64,000 nucleotides of DNA from Candidatus Eiseniibacteriota bacterium (lineage in GTDB: Bacteria; Eisenbacteria; RBG-16-71-46; CAIMUX01), in contig JADJQY010000001.1 of NCBI GenBank assembly GCA_016712505.1, forward strand, positions 124,001 through 188,000. The letters are read 5' to 3'. Positions 26,401 to 35,132 of the stretch are shown piece by piece. The translations under genes were made by a program, and so were the position numbers. Each line of letters begins with the position of its first letter. Position 1 is the stretch's first letter. The notes beneath the pieces were generated by a model, which did no database searches, had not been told where the DNA came from, and worked only from the letters and a program-made list of their open reading frames with translations.

Positions 26401-27015
26401 ATGAAGGCACGTACCTGCGCCCTGGCCGCGGCGCTCGTGATCGCATCCGTGGTTTCAGCGGAGGAGGGAACCTATCCGCGAGCCAAGGTCAGCTACGACG
26501 ACTTCAAGAGTCTGGTCGCCGAAGTGGAGGCACATCGCCAGGAGCGACTGGTCGACCTCGACACCTTCCTGAGGATGAGCCGGGAGCCGGGCGTGGTCCT
26601 TCTCGATACTCGATCGACGTTCCGGTATGAGCGGATCCATCTCGCGGGCGCAAAGCACCTGAGCTTCCCCGACTTCACCCAGGACAATCTGCGCGCGGTG
26701 ATCCCCAGCCCGGAGACCACTGTGCTGATCTACTGCAACAACAACTTCGACGGGAACGAGGTCGACTTCGCGACCAAGGCGTTCCGACCGTCCGATTCGG
26801 CCGCCCTCGAGCTTCGGGCCGCGGGGACGGAAACCCCGCCCACTCCAGGGTCGCAGATTCGCGCCCAAGCGAAGCCGCTGATGTTGGCCCTCAACATCCC
26901 GACCTTCATCACCCTCTTCGGATATGGCTACCGGAACGTCTACGAACTCGATGAGCTGGTGCGGGTCACCGATCCGCGACTCTCGTTCGAAGGGACCGTT
27001 GCCGCGAAGAAGTAG
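26401..27015 (+). CDS. Secreted rhodanese-like domain protein
   Basis: 204 aa, ATG behind GAGGAGGATCAGC, signal peptide ending near VVSA-EEG. Rhodanese features are the strand VVLLDTRSTFRYERIHLAGA and the active-site loop VLIYCNNNFDGNE with C112. The loop is longer than usual and an insertion follows (about 128-150, PPTPGSQI). A catalytic sulfurtransferase or phosphatase-like role in the periplasm is possible. It is convergent with the ArsR-type regulator, only 15 bp away. Confidence 0.82.
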   Translation: MKARTCALAAALVIASVVSAEEGTYPRAKVSYDDFKSLVAEVEAHRQERLVDLDTFLRMSREPGVVLLDTRSTFRYERIHLAGAKHLSFPDFTQDNLRAVIPSPETTVLIYCNNNFDGNEVDFATKAFRPSDSAALELRAAGTETPPTPGSQIRAQAKPLMLALNIPTFITLFGYGYRNVYELDELVRVTDPRLSFEGTVAAKK

Positions 27016-27030
27016 CCGCACCTTGCGCGA

Positions 27031-27717
27031 TCACTCCCCCGGCGCGATCGGATAGAAGGCGATCGTGAGTCGGTAGGCGACCTCCCCCGACTTACCGCCG
27101 GGCTTTCGTGCCGGCGTCGGCTTGGCCGCAGTCTTCTTTCCCCCGGCCGGTGGATCCTCGAGCGACTTGAGGAGGGTCAGAAGCCGCTCCCGAATCTTGC
27201 CGCCGTGCTTCCGGTCGGTCCGGATCTCCACGTGGGAGAAGACTCCCTGCTCCTGTATGGCGTCCTTGCCGTCGCTCTCCGCGATCAGGTTTCGCATCTC
27301 CTCCGACGCTCGTTCGAGCATCGTGCCGATCATGGTCTGGAGCATCTCGCTCTGATCGCTCCTGGCCGCTTCCGGCGCGGAGAAGAGACGGGAGTCCGCT
27401 TTGAACTGTCGAGCCACTCCCAGGTAGTACTTCTCGGTCGTACCCCGATTCTGCTGGGTGCGCGTGAGGCGGATGAGGCCGACCCGTTCCAGCGCCTCGA
27501 CATGGTGGTAGAGCTTGGTCGGCTTCTCGCCGAGCAGCTTGGCGACCTGCTTTGTGGTCCGCTCTTCCCGGCACATCTCCTCCAGGATCCGGATCCGAAG
27601 CGGATCGGCCAGGACCTTTACCTGCTCGAGGTCGGAGAGGGTGAGAGAGGCGGCCTGGCGAGGCCGCTTGGGTGTCTTCCCGCCTTCCTCCGAAGGCCGT
27701 TTCGTGCGTGACGCCAT
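27031..27717 (-). CDS. ArsR-type winged-helix transcriptional regulator
   Basis: 228 aa. A basic, low-complexity N-terminus (about 1-28) precedes an HTH_ArsR/HTH_20 winged helix: LADPLRIRILEEMCREERTT, KQVAKLLGEKPTKLYHHVEA (recognition helix) and LERVGLIRLTRT. The C-terminal half is a longer effector or oligomerisation domain, with a disordered PAGGKKTAAKPTPARKPGG insert near the end. No CxC metal-binding motif is seen. It is divergent from the MFS exporter with a shared AT-rich palindrome between them, the arrangement of a local repressor and its exporter. Confidence 0.85.
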   Translation of the reverse strand: MASRTKRPSEEGGKTPKRPRQAASLTLSDLEQVKVLADPLRIRILEEMCREERTTKQVAKLLGEKPTKLYHHVEALERVGLIRLTRTQQNRGTTEKYYLGVARQFKADSRLFSAPEAARSDQSEMLQTMIGTMLERASEEMRNLIAESDGKDAIQEQGVFSHVEIRTDRKHGGKIRERLLTLLKSLEDPPAGGKKTAAKPTPARKPGGKSGEVAYRLTIAFYPIAPGE

Positions 27718-27786
27718 AGCATCGTTCCTCTTTGTTTTCAGTGACTTACGTACTGCGTAGGCATCCTACCACACGTGCGATTGTTG

Positions 27787-27816
27787 TTGATTATAATGTA
27801 ATAGTTGAATAATCAA
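27787..27816. promoter_or_regulatory. Candidate operator/promoter: AT-rich palindrome between regulator and MFS gene
   Basis: TTGATTAT (27787-27794) and ATAATCAA (27809-27816) form a perfect 8-bp inverted repeat with a 14-bp spacer, in an AT-rich island inside GC-rich DNA. It overlaps a TATAAT on the plus strand (27792-27797). A divergent promoter pair covered by an ArsR-type dimer site is plausible. Confidence 0.55.
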
Positions 27817-27865
27817 TGAATGCAGTCTAAACTCCTGTCCATCACCCCAAGAGGAGGTACCGCGG

Positions 27866-29137
27866 ATGACCGCAATCAACGATCGAAACCCCGAGATGCG
27901 CTCCTTCTTCGTCTTGTGGACAGGTCAGGCGCTGTCGCTCCTCGGAAGTCACGGCGTGCAGTTCGCCCTGATCTGGTGGCTGACTCAGGAAACCGGGTCA
28001 GCGGCGGTGCTGGCCATGGCGGCCCTGCTCGGGCTGCTCCCGACCGTGGTACTCGGCCCGGTGATCGGCGCGCTGGTCGATCGATGGGATCGCAAGCGGA
28101 TCATGCTTGCCGCGGACGGGCTCGTGGCCCTCGCGTCGTTGGTGCTGGCCTATCTCTACTCTGTCGGGGCCGAATCGACGCGGTCGGTCTTTGTGCTCCT
28201 CTTCCTCCGCGGAGTCGGCGGAGCCTTCCATGCGCCGGCCATGCTCGCCTCCACCTCGCTCATGGTGCCGGAGCAGCACCTCACGCGGATCCAGGGGCTC
28301 AACCAGCTTCTGCAGGGCGGGATCAACATCGTGGCCGCGCCCCTCGGCGCGCTGCTTCTGGCCCTGTTTCCGATGGGCGGAGTAATGCTGGTCGATGTCG
28401 GCACCGCTCTGCTCGCGATCGTGCCACTCCTCTTCATTCGCGTGCCGCAGCCCGCCGTCGCGACGGGTGACGCGAACGGCGCCGAGGTTTCGCTCTGGGG
28501 AGAGATGCTCGCCGGGTTCCGCTACCTTGCGGAACGGAGGGGCCACCTGATCCTCATCTTCATGGCCGCGCTGATCAACATGTGCCTGGTACCCGCATTT
28601 TCGCTGCTTCCGCTCCTCGTGTCGGCCCAGTTCGATGGCAATGCCCTCCAGCTCGGTTGGATGAGTACCGGCTTCGGGATCGGGACGATCGTCGGTGGGA
28701 TCCTGCTCGGAGTGTGGGGAGGGTTCAAGCGCCGCGTTCTCACCTCGCTCCTGGCGCTGATCGGACTTGGGCTCTCGGTCGTGGCACTCGGCCTCGCGCC
28801 CGGGTACGCGCTTGCCCTCACCGCCATGATCCTGGTCGGGTTCACCGCTCCGTTTGCCAATGGGCCGATCTCGGCGATTCTCCAGGCGACCATCGCCGCC
28901 GAGTACCAGGGCCGTGTCTTCACCCTGGTTGGAAGTCTCGCCGCCGCCACCGCGCCACTCGGCTTGCTCCTCGCCGCCCCAGTTGCCGAGTTGGTCGGCG
29001 TGCGCGCCTGGTACGTCACGGGCGGACTCGTCTGTCTCGCCATGGGGGCCGTGGGTTTCCTCCTTCCGCCGCTGCTCACGATCGAGGGCACGCGAACGGA
29101 GGCGCAGGAGTCGGATCAGGCGGCGCTGCCCGTTTGA
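27866..29137 (+). CDS. MFS transporter (MFS_3/macrolide-efflux-like)
   Basis: 423 aa with about 12 hydrophobic segments, ATG behind AGAGGAGGTACCGCGG. The start FFVLWTGQALSLLGSHGVQF, the loop GPVIGALVDRWDRKRIM between TM2 and TM3 and the LVWW-type second helix (IWWLTQETGSAAVLA) are typical of the MFS_3 group of drug exporters. The divergent ArsR-type gene is its probable regulator. The exported compound is unknown. Confidence 0.88.
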   Translation: MTAINDRNPEMRSFFVLWTGQALSLLGSHGVQFALIWWLTQETGSAAVLAMAALLGLLPTVVLGPVIGALVDRWDRKRIMLAADGLVALASLVLAYLYSVGAESTRSVFVLLFLRGVGGAFHAPAMLASTSLMVPEQHLTRIQGLNQLLQGGINIVAAPLGALLLALFPMGGVMLVDVGTALLAIVPLLFIRVPQPAVATGDANGAEVSLWGEMLAGFRYLAERRGHLILIFMAALINMCLVPAFSLLPLLVSAQFDGNALQLGWMSTGFGIGTIVGGILLGVWGGFKRRVLTSLLALIGLGLSVVALGLAPGYALALTAMILVGFTAPFANGPISAILQATIAAEYQGRVFTLVGSLAAATAPLGLLLAAPVAELVGVRAWYVTGGLVCLAMGAVGFLLPPLLTIEGTRTEAQESDQAALPV

Positions 29138-29380
29138 GAAGCGGGAGCCGGCTCGAATCTCAGGACAATCTAGCAACGTAGGTCGGCACCGGCAACAGAT
29201 TCGTCGCGATGGTGATGCCCGGCCACGCCTGTGTGCGAATGACCGCCATCGATGCGTGCCAGCGCGAGCTGGAGGGGCAGATCGGAGAGGTGCTTCCGAA
29301 TCCGGGGGGGCTGGTGAGCATCGTGAGGTCCCAGGACCCCAGTACGGCGCCCTCGGAATCGGTGAGCTCGTCGCCTCAGC

Positions 29381-31297
29381 TCAGCGAATCACGATCAGCC
29401 GCTTCGTCGCGTCTACTCCCGATGCGCTGAGTTGGTAGAAATAGACCCCCGCGGCCACCGGGTGTCCGGCGTCGTCCCGAGCGTCCCAGTGCGCTTCCCC
29501 CGCTCCGCTCGAGGTGGCGACGACGAGCGTGCGCACCGCGCGACCGGAGGCATCGTAGATTCGCACGCGCGCATCGCCGGTTGCTCCGGAGATCGAGAAG
29601 GCGACCGCCCCGCGCGATGGGTTGGGTGCGGCGTCCACCGACACCGGCGGCGTGAGCGAATGATCATCGGTACTCGAGGTGGGACACCCGACCGGCAGCG
29701 CACCGATCACCTGGCAGTTGGAGCCGCTGGGATGGTGGCCGGGCGCGCAGGGAGAATTCGAGTTCAGCGTGTAGTTCCCGCTGCCCGCGTTGCAGAAGAG
29801 TGGGTTGACCGAGATGTTCCCGTTCGCACCGGTCGGATCTGACGTGCCCGTCCATCGGGTCGCGCAGCGCCAGACGTCGTTGCACGACTTCGCTGCGATC
29901 GCAGAGTTCGGATTCGTCACGGAAACGCCGGTGTCGGTTCCCGACGGCTGACCGACCAGCAGGTTCCGCTCGATCAGCACCGTCTGGTCAAAATGACTCA
30001 CGCCGAGCAGAACTGGACTGGTGTCGTTCCCGATAATGGTGTTCCCGCGAATCGTTGCGCCGCCGTTGTCGCGGCAGTGGATCGTGATGGCGTTGGTGAC
30101 GCAATCCTCGACATGCGCCACCTCCTGCTCGAAGAGATCGATCGATCCCGCAGTGCAACTCCGAACGTATCCCTTGTACGGTTGAGTATGAAGCTGAGCG
30201 CCGACCACACAGTTCGTGATGTTCACATCACCAGCGAAGCCATCAATGTACAGGTCGCCGGTCGTGGTCACGTTCGAGACGTCCAGAGGCCCATCGCCCT
30301 TGAATCTGACGCTGGTCGCGCGGATGTTTCGGATCGCGCTGTACCGAAACACATCTGCGATGTCCACGATTCCCAGAAGCGGAGGAGAGTTCGGGTCGGC
30401 AGCTTCGATGACGATCGTCTTGAGCGGAGATCCGAACTCCGCCGTGACATCTCCGTAAGTTCCCGGAGCGATCCGCACGATGTCCCCCGAGCAGGCCGCA
30501 TCGACCGCCGCCTGTACCGTCGGGTAGTCCGCGGGGACATTCAGAACCGGGTGCCCGCATCCGAGCCGCGACCAGACGCTAAATTCGACAATGGTCCCGG
30601 TGTCCTGGGCTTCGTAGTCCCAGGCGTAGAGCATCCACTGCCCTCCGTCGGGCGCGCCGGCAAAGACCGCCAGCGGTCCGTAGGATGGGTCTGGCTGATA
30701 GCAACCGGGGGGCAGTTGCTGCACGCAGTGGATCTCCCCCAGAACGCCGGAACCGGAATCGCTGAAGCGGTACTGGCCGTTCAGGTCCCCCTCGCAACCA
30801 CAGCAATCTTCGATGGCACACCCGACGATCCCGGGAGTGCACATCAGCATGACCGGTCCGATGTCCCCGAAAAGGTCATTGTCGACGTCGTAGTAGAGAC
30901 CCAGCACCAGATCACCGGCATAGGTGTGACTCATGCTCACATCGACGATCACATCGTCGATGGTCTTGCCTGCGGCGGGAAGGGGCGCCACGCCAACCAG
31001 CGTGCCAAACGGATCGTTGTCCGGGATCGCAACGTTCACGATCCCCGAGTAACTCTCCCAAAATGGGAGGAGCGTAGGGCAGGGCTCCGCGGTCAAGGTC
31101 GGGATGACACCCTTGGAAAGCGTGGTTCCGGATGTCGTCGCCTTCGTCCTCGCGCCGTCCGCAGCCGCCCCGGGCGTGGCCGCGATCAGCACACAAAAGA
31201 CAGATAAGGCACTAATAGACAATAAGTTATCGAATGTGCCAATAGGTCGGCGAAGAGCCGCCGGACTCGAGGCGCGGATCGGCAGTGGCTCGAACAC
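29381..31297 (-). CDS. Secreted P-domain + parallel beta-helix protein with FlgD-like tail
   Basis: 638 aa from GTG 31297, chosen because GAGGAGG stands 5 nt upstream; in-frame codons extend to 31438. After the signal peptide (ending near GAAADG) comes a proprotein-convertase P-like domain: VSMSHTYAGDLVLGLYYDVD, then GQYRFSDSGSG and WMLYAWDYEAQDTGTIVEFS. A beta-helix opens with VPADYPTVQAAVDAACSGDI and runs over rungs up to about residue 540. The tail is a FlgD-like Ig domain ending KRLIVIR. No protease domain is present, so the P domain probably serves binding or folding. A broken piece of a paralogue is at 26198-26302. Confidence 0.8.
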   Translation of the reverse strand: MFEPLPIRASSPAALRRPIGTFDNLLSISALSVFCVLIAATPGAAADGARTKATTSGTTLSKGVIPTLTAEPCPTLLPFWESYSGIVNVAIPDNDPFGTLVGVAPLPAAGKTIDDVIVDVSMSHTYAGDLVLGLYYDVDNDLFGDIGPVMLMCTPGIVGCAIEDCCGCEGDLNGQYRFSDSGSGVLGEIHCVQQLPPGCYQPDPSYGPLAVFAGAPDGGQWMLYAWDYEAQDTGTIVEFSVWSRLGCGHPVLNVPADYPTVQAAVDAACSGDIVRIAPGTYGDVTAEFGSPLKTIVIEAADPNSPPLLGIVDIADVFRYSAIRNIRATSVRFKGDGPLDVSNVTTTGDLYIDGFAGDVNITNCVVGAQLHTQPYKGYVRSCTAGSIDLFEQEVAHVEDCVTNAITIHCRDNGGATIRGNTIIGNDTSPVLLGVSHFDQTVLIERNLLVGQPSGTDTGVSVTNPNSAIAAKSCNDVWRCATRWTGTSDPTGANGNISVNPLFCNAGSGNYTLNSNSPCAPGHHPSGSNCQVIGALPVGCPTSSTDDHSLTPPVSVDAAPNPSRGAVAFSISGATGDARVRIYDASGRAVRTLVVATSSGAGEAHWDARDDAGHPVAAGVYFYQLSASGVDATKRLIVIR

Positions 31298-31456
31298 GGG
31301 GTCCTCCTCGACGATGGGGAGCAACGGTGAAACAGCTAGCTGTAGAGGACGAATCGACGCTGCACAAGCGTAGGAGAAGGCCCGAGCGTTGGTCAAGCAG
31401 GCCGGGGGCTCGAATCGCCTCCACGAGGGCGCGCGCATGGCTACCCCCGCTGCTCC

Positions 31457-32899
31457 TTAGCGCACCCCACTCCTGTCGCGCGCCCCATCCCTGCCCGCTG
31501 GACCCCGGTATCGCGCCTTGATCCCTCCCCAGGAGGTGTGCCTGACCGCCGGTTCGCAGCACAGGGCCTCTTCGCAAGACTCGAAATCTCTCCAGTATGG
31601 ATATCCTGCGCACTCCGCAAGGCTGACGTACTGACATCCACAGTCCGGTAAGCAGCAGACGACGGTACCGGGCGGAGCGCACGGACCGTCTGGGCAGGGT
31701 GTACCGTGCCCGGCGAAGCGTCCCAGCAACGCGGCGCACTCTTGTTCGCCTATGACTCGGCAGGTCGAGTCGGCGAGACAGCACGCGCTCGGAGGTTGTG
31801 GACAATGAGTCAAATCGCAAACACTTCCCTCGCCTTGGAACGCGCCTCCCTGGGCAATGCAGGCGGACTCGACAAACGTCCAGCATTCGCCGTTCGGCAG
31901 GCAGCATGCGCCGGGAGAAGCGCACGGCATCGGGTTACACGGAACCAGGTCCCCCTGGTATGTGCCTCGACGGCTCACACAGCCTGCCGGGGTCGCTGGA
32001 ACACAGTCGCCCCGGTCGAAGCAACACGCGCCGATCGGATCGTAGCGGCAGAGGTTCCTGGGATTGGTGCACTGCTCGTTGTCACCGAGGTAGTAGCCTT
32101 GGAGTTCGACGCACTCCACTTCCTCGAGCTCCAGACAGAGCTGACCCGGGAAACAGCAGGCGCCGGTGCGTCGGCGACAGTCTGGGATGCAGGGCGAACC
32201 CGCCCCCATGAAGAGAGCCAGCCGATCGCTCAGAGCGCAATCGGCCTCGGTCAGCCGCCGACATGGACCGCTCGGAATGCAGCAACCGCCGACAAGCTCG
32301 GCGCCGTCCGGACAGATTACCGCACCGTGTGCTCCGAAGCCGAACTGGCCCAGATTCGCCGCCGTGTCGGTTCGGGCGACATCCGCGTCATCGGCGAAGG
32401 TCCACGCGATCTCGGGGTGCGGCACGATTGACAGTATCGCGCCCACTTGATCGTCGAGGTTCGAGACCGCTAACCAGCCAACCCGAAAGACCGCTCCTGT
32501 GCGCGGCGTGACCCAGGAAACAACCGCGCCCGCGGCGCTCATGGGCCACGCGGCGCTAGTGCCCACCGAGTCCCCGCAGAATCCAAAATCCGCAATCGTG
32601 AGCCGTGGTGGGTAGTCGAGGCCGACCGCCACCCGCTCGACGCGTGGGGTGGTGCTCTGCGGGAAGGCGGCGAGGATCGAGATCACTTCGATCTGGTTGC
32701 CGGAGCCGCAGGTAACCGCCTCGCCACACGCGCTCGGTACAGCGGCGCCACAGGCGTCGCCATCGCTCTGGGTATAGGTGATCGATTCCTCGTGATGAAG
32801 ATACAGCACGCCACCTGCGTTCGGGCCGGCCAGAGATCGTTCGGCCGCAAGCAGCATGGCGAGTCCGAGGAGGCTCGCCGTTGTCAGGCGTTCCATCAT
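31457..32899 (-). CDS. Secreted protein with six Cys-rich repeats and a TSWGxIKAxY C-terminal motif
   Basis: 480 aa from ATG 32899 behind GGAGGGGCACC. The signal peptide ends near ERSLAGPNAGG. The N-terminal domain (about 20-210) is shared with the proteins at 59638 and 61384 (GPNAxGxLxLHxx start, W-P-A-P-like middle). It is followed by six consecutive repeats of about 40-45 residues with the pattern GACC-x(3-4)-C-x(6)-C-x(8-10)-G-x-x-x-G-x-x-x-C-x(3-5)-C, for example GACCFPGQLCLELEEVEC. Near the end is HTSWGGIKARYR, which matches the extreme C-terminus of the paralogues, but a 12-residue extension follows. Family and function are unknown; an extracellular structural or binding role is inferred. 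Confidence 0.75.
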   Translation of the reverse strand: MMERLTTASLLGLAMLLAAERSLAGPNAGGVLYLHHEESITYTQSDGDACGAAVPSACGEAVTCGSGNQIEVISILAAFPQSTTPRVERVAVGLDYPPRLTIADFGFCGDSVGTSAAWPMSAAGAVVSWVTPRTGAVFRVGWLAVSNLDDQVGAILSIVPHPEIAWTFADDADVARTDTAANLGQFGFGAHGAVICPDGAELVGGCCIPSGPCRRLTEADCALSDRLALFMGAGSPCIPDCRRRTGACCFPGQLCLELEEVECVELQGYYLGDNEQCTNPRNLCRYDPIGACCFDRGDCVPATPAGCVSRRGTYQGDLVPCNPMPCASPGACCLPNGECWTFVESACIAQGGAFQGEGSVCDLTHCPQPPSACCLADSTCRVIGEQECAALLGRFAGHGTPCPDGPCAPPGTVVCCLPDCGCQYVSLAECAGYPYWRDFESCEEALCCEPAVRHTSWGGIKARYRGPAGRDGARDRSGVR

Positions 32900-33081
32900 G
32901 GTGCCCCTCCGACCTACGAGTCTCCGCCCGAAATCCCCTCGGCGCAAGCCGGATTGAGCCACCCCCCGTCCCGGCGAGGCCCCGGCTGCACAGATGCATG
33001 CTATCGTGCCGGCAACGCGACCGAGGATGTCGCGGAACTCATCGCGCTCGGCAACGGAGTCCCGAAGCTGGAGATTGCATC

Positions 33082-33546
33082 GTGGGAGTGGAAGTACGGC
33101 CGGACGACCTCACGTCCGCCGAAGTTCAGTCACTGATCGCGGAGCATCTCTCCGGGATGCAGGAGAACTCGCCCCCCGGGCACGTGCATGCCCTGGCGAT
33201 CGAGGGACTTCGCGGCCCCGGTGTGACCTTCTGGTCCGCCTGGATCGATGGCGCTCTGTCTGGATGCGGAGCGCTCAAGGAGTTGGACCCGCGGACGGGG
33301 GAGATCAAGTCGATGCGCACCCGCGCGGGGTTTCTTCGCCGCGGCGTGGCCCAGGCCGTCCTGGACGAGATCATCCGCACCGGCCGCGCTCGCGGCTATA
33401 CGCGCCTCCTGCTCGAAACCGGCACGGGCGAAGCGTTCGAGGCAGCCCAGGCATTCTATCTTCGTAACGGATTCGAGCGGACGGGCCCGTTTGGCGCCTA
33501 CCCTGCGACGCCGTTCAGTGTCTTCATGGAGAAGCGCCTGGGGTAA
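33082..33546 (+). CDS. GNAT-family N-acetyltransferase
   Basis: 154 aa from GTG 33082 (GGAG 8 nt upstream); GTG 33088 is an alternative. Single GNAT domain: IKSMRTRAGFLRRGVAQAVL, where the R-x-x-G-V/I-A acetyl-CoA loop is RRGVAQ, then a beta-5 region TRLLLETGTGEAFEAAQAFY and LRNGFERTGPFGAYP. This is the typical PhnO/YafP-like small acetyltransferase layout. Substrate unknown. Confidence 0.88.
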   Translation: MGVEVRPDDLTSAEVQSLIAEHLSGMQENSPPGHVHALAIEGLRGPGVTFWSAWIDGALSGCGALKELDPRTGEIKSMRTRAGFLRRGVAQAVLDEIIRTGRARGYTRLLLETGTGEAFEAAQAFYLRNGFERTGPFGAYPATPFSVFMEKRLG

Positions 33547-33591
33547 ATCGGGCAGGTCGGGCAGCCCCCGGGACGAGGCGCGATCCGAAGC

Positions 33592-34044
33592 CTACGCGCC
33601 GAACTGACCCAGGTGATAGTCCAGGTGCTTCAGGAACAGTCGGCTCCACTGCTCCGAGGTGAGCACACCGAAGGTCGGGTTCGATTTCCCCTCGAAGTGG
33701 TCCCGACCCAGGGCATGGACTGCGCGCAGATTCTCGATGATCCGCGCCTGTTCCTTGGCGAGGTCGCGTGGGTCGCTGATCACCCAGGCCGGCGCCGTCT
33801 GGGAGCTACGGCGGTACGGCCGATCGCCGATCACCATCGGACGGATCATCCCCGCAACCAGCCATCTCATGATCGGATTCATCTTCGGATAGTTCCCTGT
33901 CCGCACCGACTCGAAGATCGCCGAGTTGTGGGCCAGCATCTGCGCCGCGTTCATTCGCCCCCAGACCGGCGCGGTGTCCGGACGCAAGCTTTGGATCCGG
34001 CTGACGAAGCTTTCAACGGTCGCCGGTTCGAAAATCGACTGCAT
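33592..34044 (-). CDS. DUF1569 (DinB-like) protein
   Basis: 150 aa from ATG 34044 behind GGGAGGTACCGT. It matches the DUF1569/DinB-like helical bundle family: VSRIQSLRPDTAPVWGRMNA, AAQMLAHNSAIFESV and the C-terminal HALGRDHFEGKSNPTFGVLT plus HLDYHLGQF. Conserved histidines in H(N)-, H- and HLDYH positions could bind a divalent metal. A 3' fragment of the same gene is repeated at 37657-37800 as part of the module duplication. Confidence 0.82.
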   Translation of the reverse strand: MQSIFEPATVESFVSRIQSLRPDTAPVWGRMNAAQMLAHNSAIFESVRTGNYPKMNPIMRWLVAGMIRPMVIGDRPYRRSSQTAPAWVISDPRDLAKEQARIIENLRAVHALGRDHFEGKSNPTFGVLTSEQWSRLFLKHLDYHLGQFGA

Positions 34045-34240
34045 ACGGTACCTCCCGGACGGATTCTCGCACGGCAAACAGCGCCGAAGCAGCTACCAAG
34101 ATCAAGACTCAGTCGACTCTTGCCAGGCGGAACCGGGCTCATCGCGCGGGAGGACGAATGACCTTGCGTCGAGCCGCGGAGCCGGTCTTACTCAAGCTTG
34201 GTCACTCACCGAGAGCCGCCCCGGCAGACAGGATGCAGAC

Positions 34241-34738
34241 ATGCCGCCCACTCATCGAACCTCAGCGGAGGCCGGCAAACCTGATTCGCCCATTGTCGCG
34301 CGGCATGCCCGTGCGCTCGCCCTGGTCGCCCTGTCGCTCGGCTGCAGTGCGGGCGGATGTTGCGTGATCGGTCACCAGATCGGCACCGAGGTCGACGAGA
34401 GGCTTCTGACCCGCTCGGTCCCCAACTGGACCCGGCCGGATGCACTCTCGCCAGGTGCTCATCTTCGCGTCGAGCGATCAGACCGGGCACTGATCTCCGG
34501 CCGATTCGCCGCACTCGAGACCGTCCCAGACACCGTCCTGGTCATCGCCCCCAGTCCCCTGTCGACGTCATTCGCAACGGACGACCTCGACCCGCGCATC
34601 ACGCTCCACCCGAGCGAGATTCATCACGTCTGGATCGCCAGCCGACGCTACCGCTACGTCGGACTCATTGCCGGGCTGATCCTCGACGCGGTCGTGATCC
34701 ACAACCGGCCGCGGTTCGACCTCAGCACCGGCAGTTGA
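34241..34738 (+). CDS. Small putative lipoprotein, ancestral neighbour of the Hint module
   Basis: 165 aa. The N-terminal hydrophobic segment ALALVALSLGCSAGGCC suggests a lipoprotein or membrane-anchored protein. The C-terminal part ITLHPSEIHHVWIASRRYRY and VGLIAGLILDAVVI includes a second hydrophobic helix. I do not recognise the family. Its 3' half is repeated, without a start, at 37795-37946 and at 41196-41428. In the second of these relics the C-terminus reads on to a different end (RRYAIVDTYH), so the intact gene may itself have a modified 3' end. Confidence 0.55.
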   Translation: MPPTHRTSAEAGKPDSPIVARHARALALVALSLGCSAGGCCVIGHQIGTEVDERLLTRSVPNWTRPDALSPGAHLRVERSDRALISGRFAALETVPDTVLVIAPSPLSTSFATDDLDPRITLHPSEIHHVWIASRRYRYVGLIAGLILDAVVIHNRPRFDLSTGS

Positions 34739-34889
34739 CACTGTCCGACGCTCGCGCGGCGGCATGCGTTCGTGGATACCTATCACTAGGAAGCTCGAGC
34801 GCGCATCTGCGTGCGGAACGCCGCCCGGCGGCCTTGAGCGCCCCTCATGACTCCACGGAAAATCGTGTCGCCCGGCGTGAGGATTTTGC

Positions 34890-34919
34890 TTGACAGGCTT
34901 GCGGCCCTGGGTAGCTAAT
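34890..34919 (+). promoter_or_regulatory. Promoter of Hint gene 1
   Basis: Consensus -35 TTGACA (34890-34895), 18-bp spacer and a -10-like GCTAAT (34914-34919). The same block is present, with at most two substitutions, upstream of all three Hint genes. The expected leader to the ATG at 35133 is about 205 nt. Confidence 0.65.
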
Positions 34920-34930
34920 CTTCGCGCGAG

Positions 34931-34968
34931 TCCGCAACGCGCCGATCCTTCCGCAACGCGCCGATCCA
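34931..34968 (+). repeat. 19-bp tandem repeat in leader 1 (2 units)
   Basis: Two units of TCCGCAACGCGCCGATCC(T/A) lie just behind the predicted transcription start. Copy 2 of the module has four units and copy 3 one. Confidence 0.9.
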
Positions 34969-35132
34969 GGGCGTGTCGCGCGACGGGAGCGGCGGGGGCC
35001 AGCGACTTGTGGAACGAACGATTCCAGCGCCCTTGATTCCGCAACTCCTCCCACGGCATGTGCGGATGCCATTCCTCGCCCCCCGAGGATGCTGGGGTCT
35101 CAATCGCAACGTCGGCAAGGAAGGAGAATGCC

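Noticed and set aside
29138..29380. Possible extra gene downstream of the MFS transporter
   Set aside because: Short frames only, no start context and no recognisable protein. I see nothing functional there apart from the 3' flank of the convergent genes.
35058..35132. Longer N-terminus of the Hint protein starting at ATG 35058 (MCGCHSSPPEDAG)
   Set aside because: It would bury the signal peptide 25 residues inside the protein, and the ATG at 35133 has a good AAGGAGA ribosome binding site. The upstream identity in all copies is explained by DNA homogenisation.
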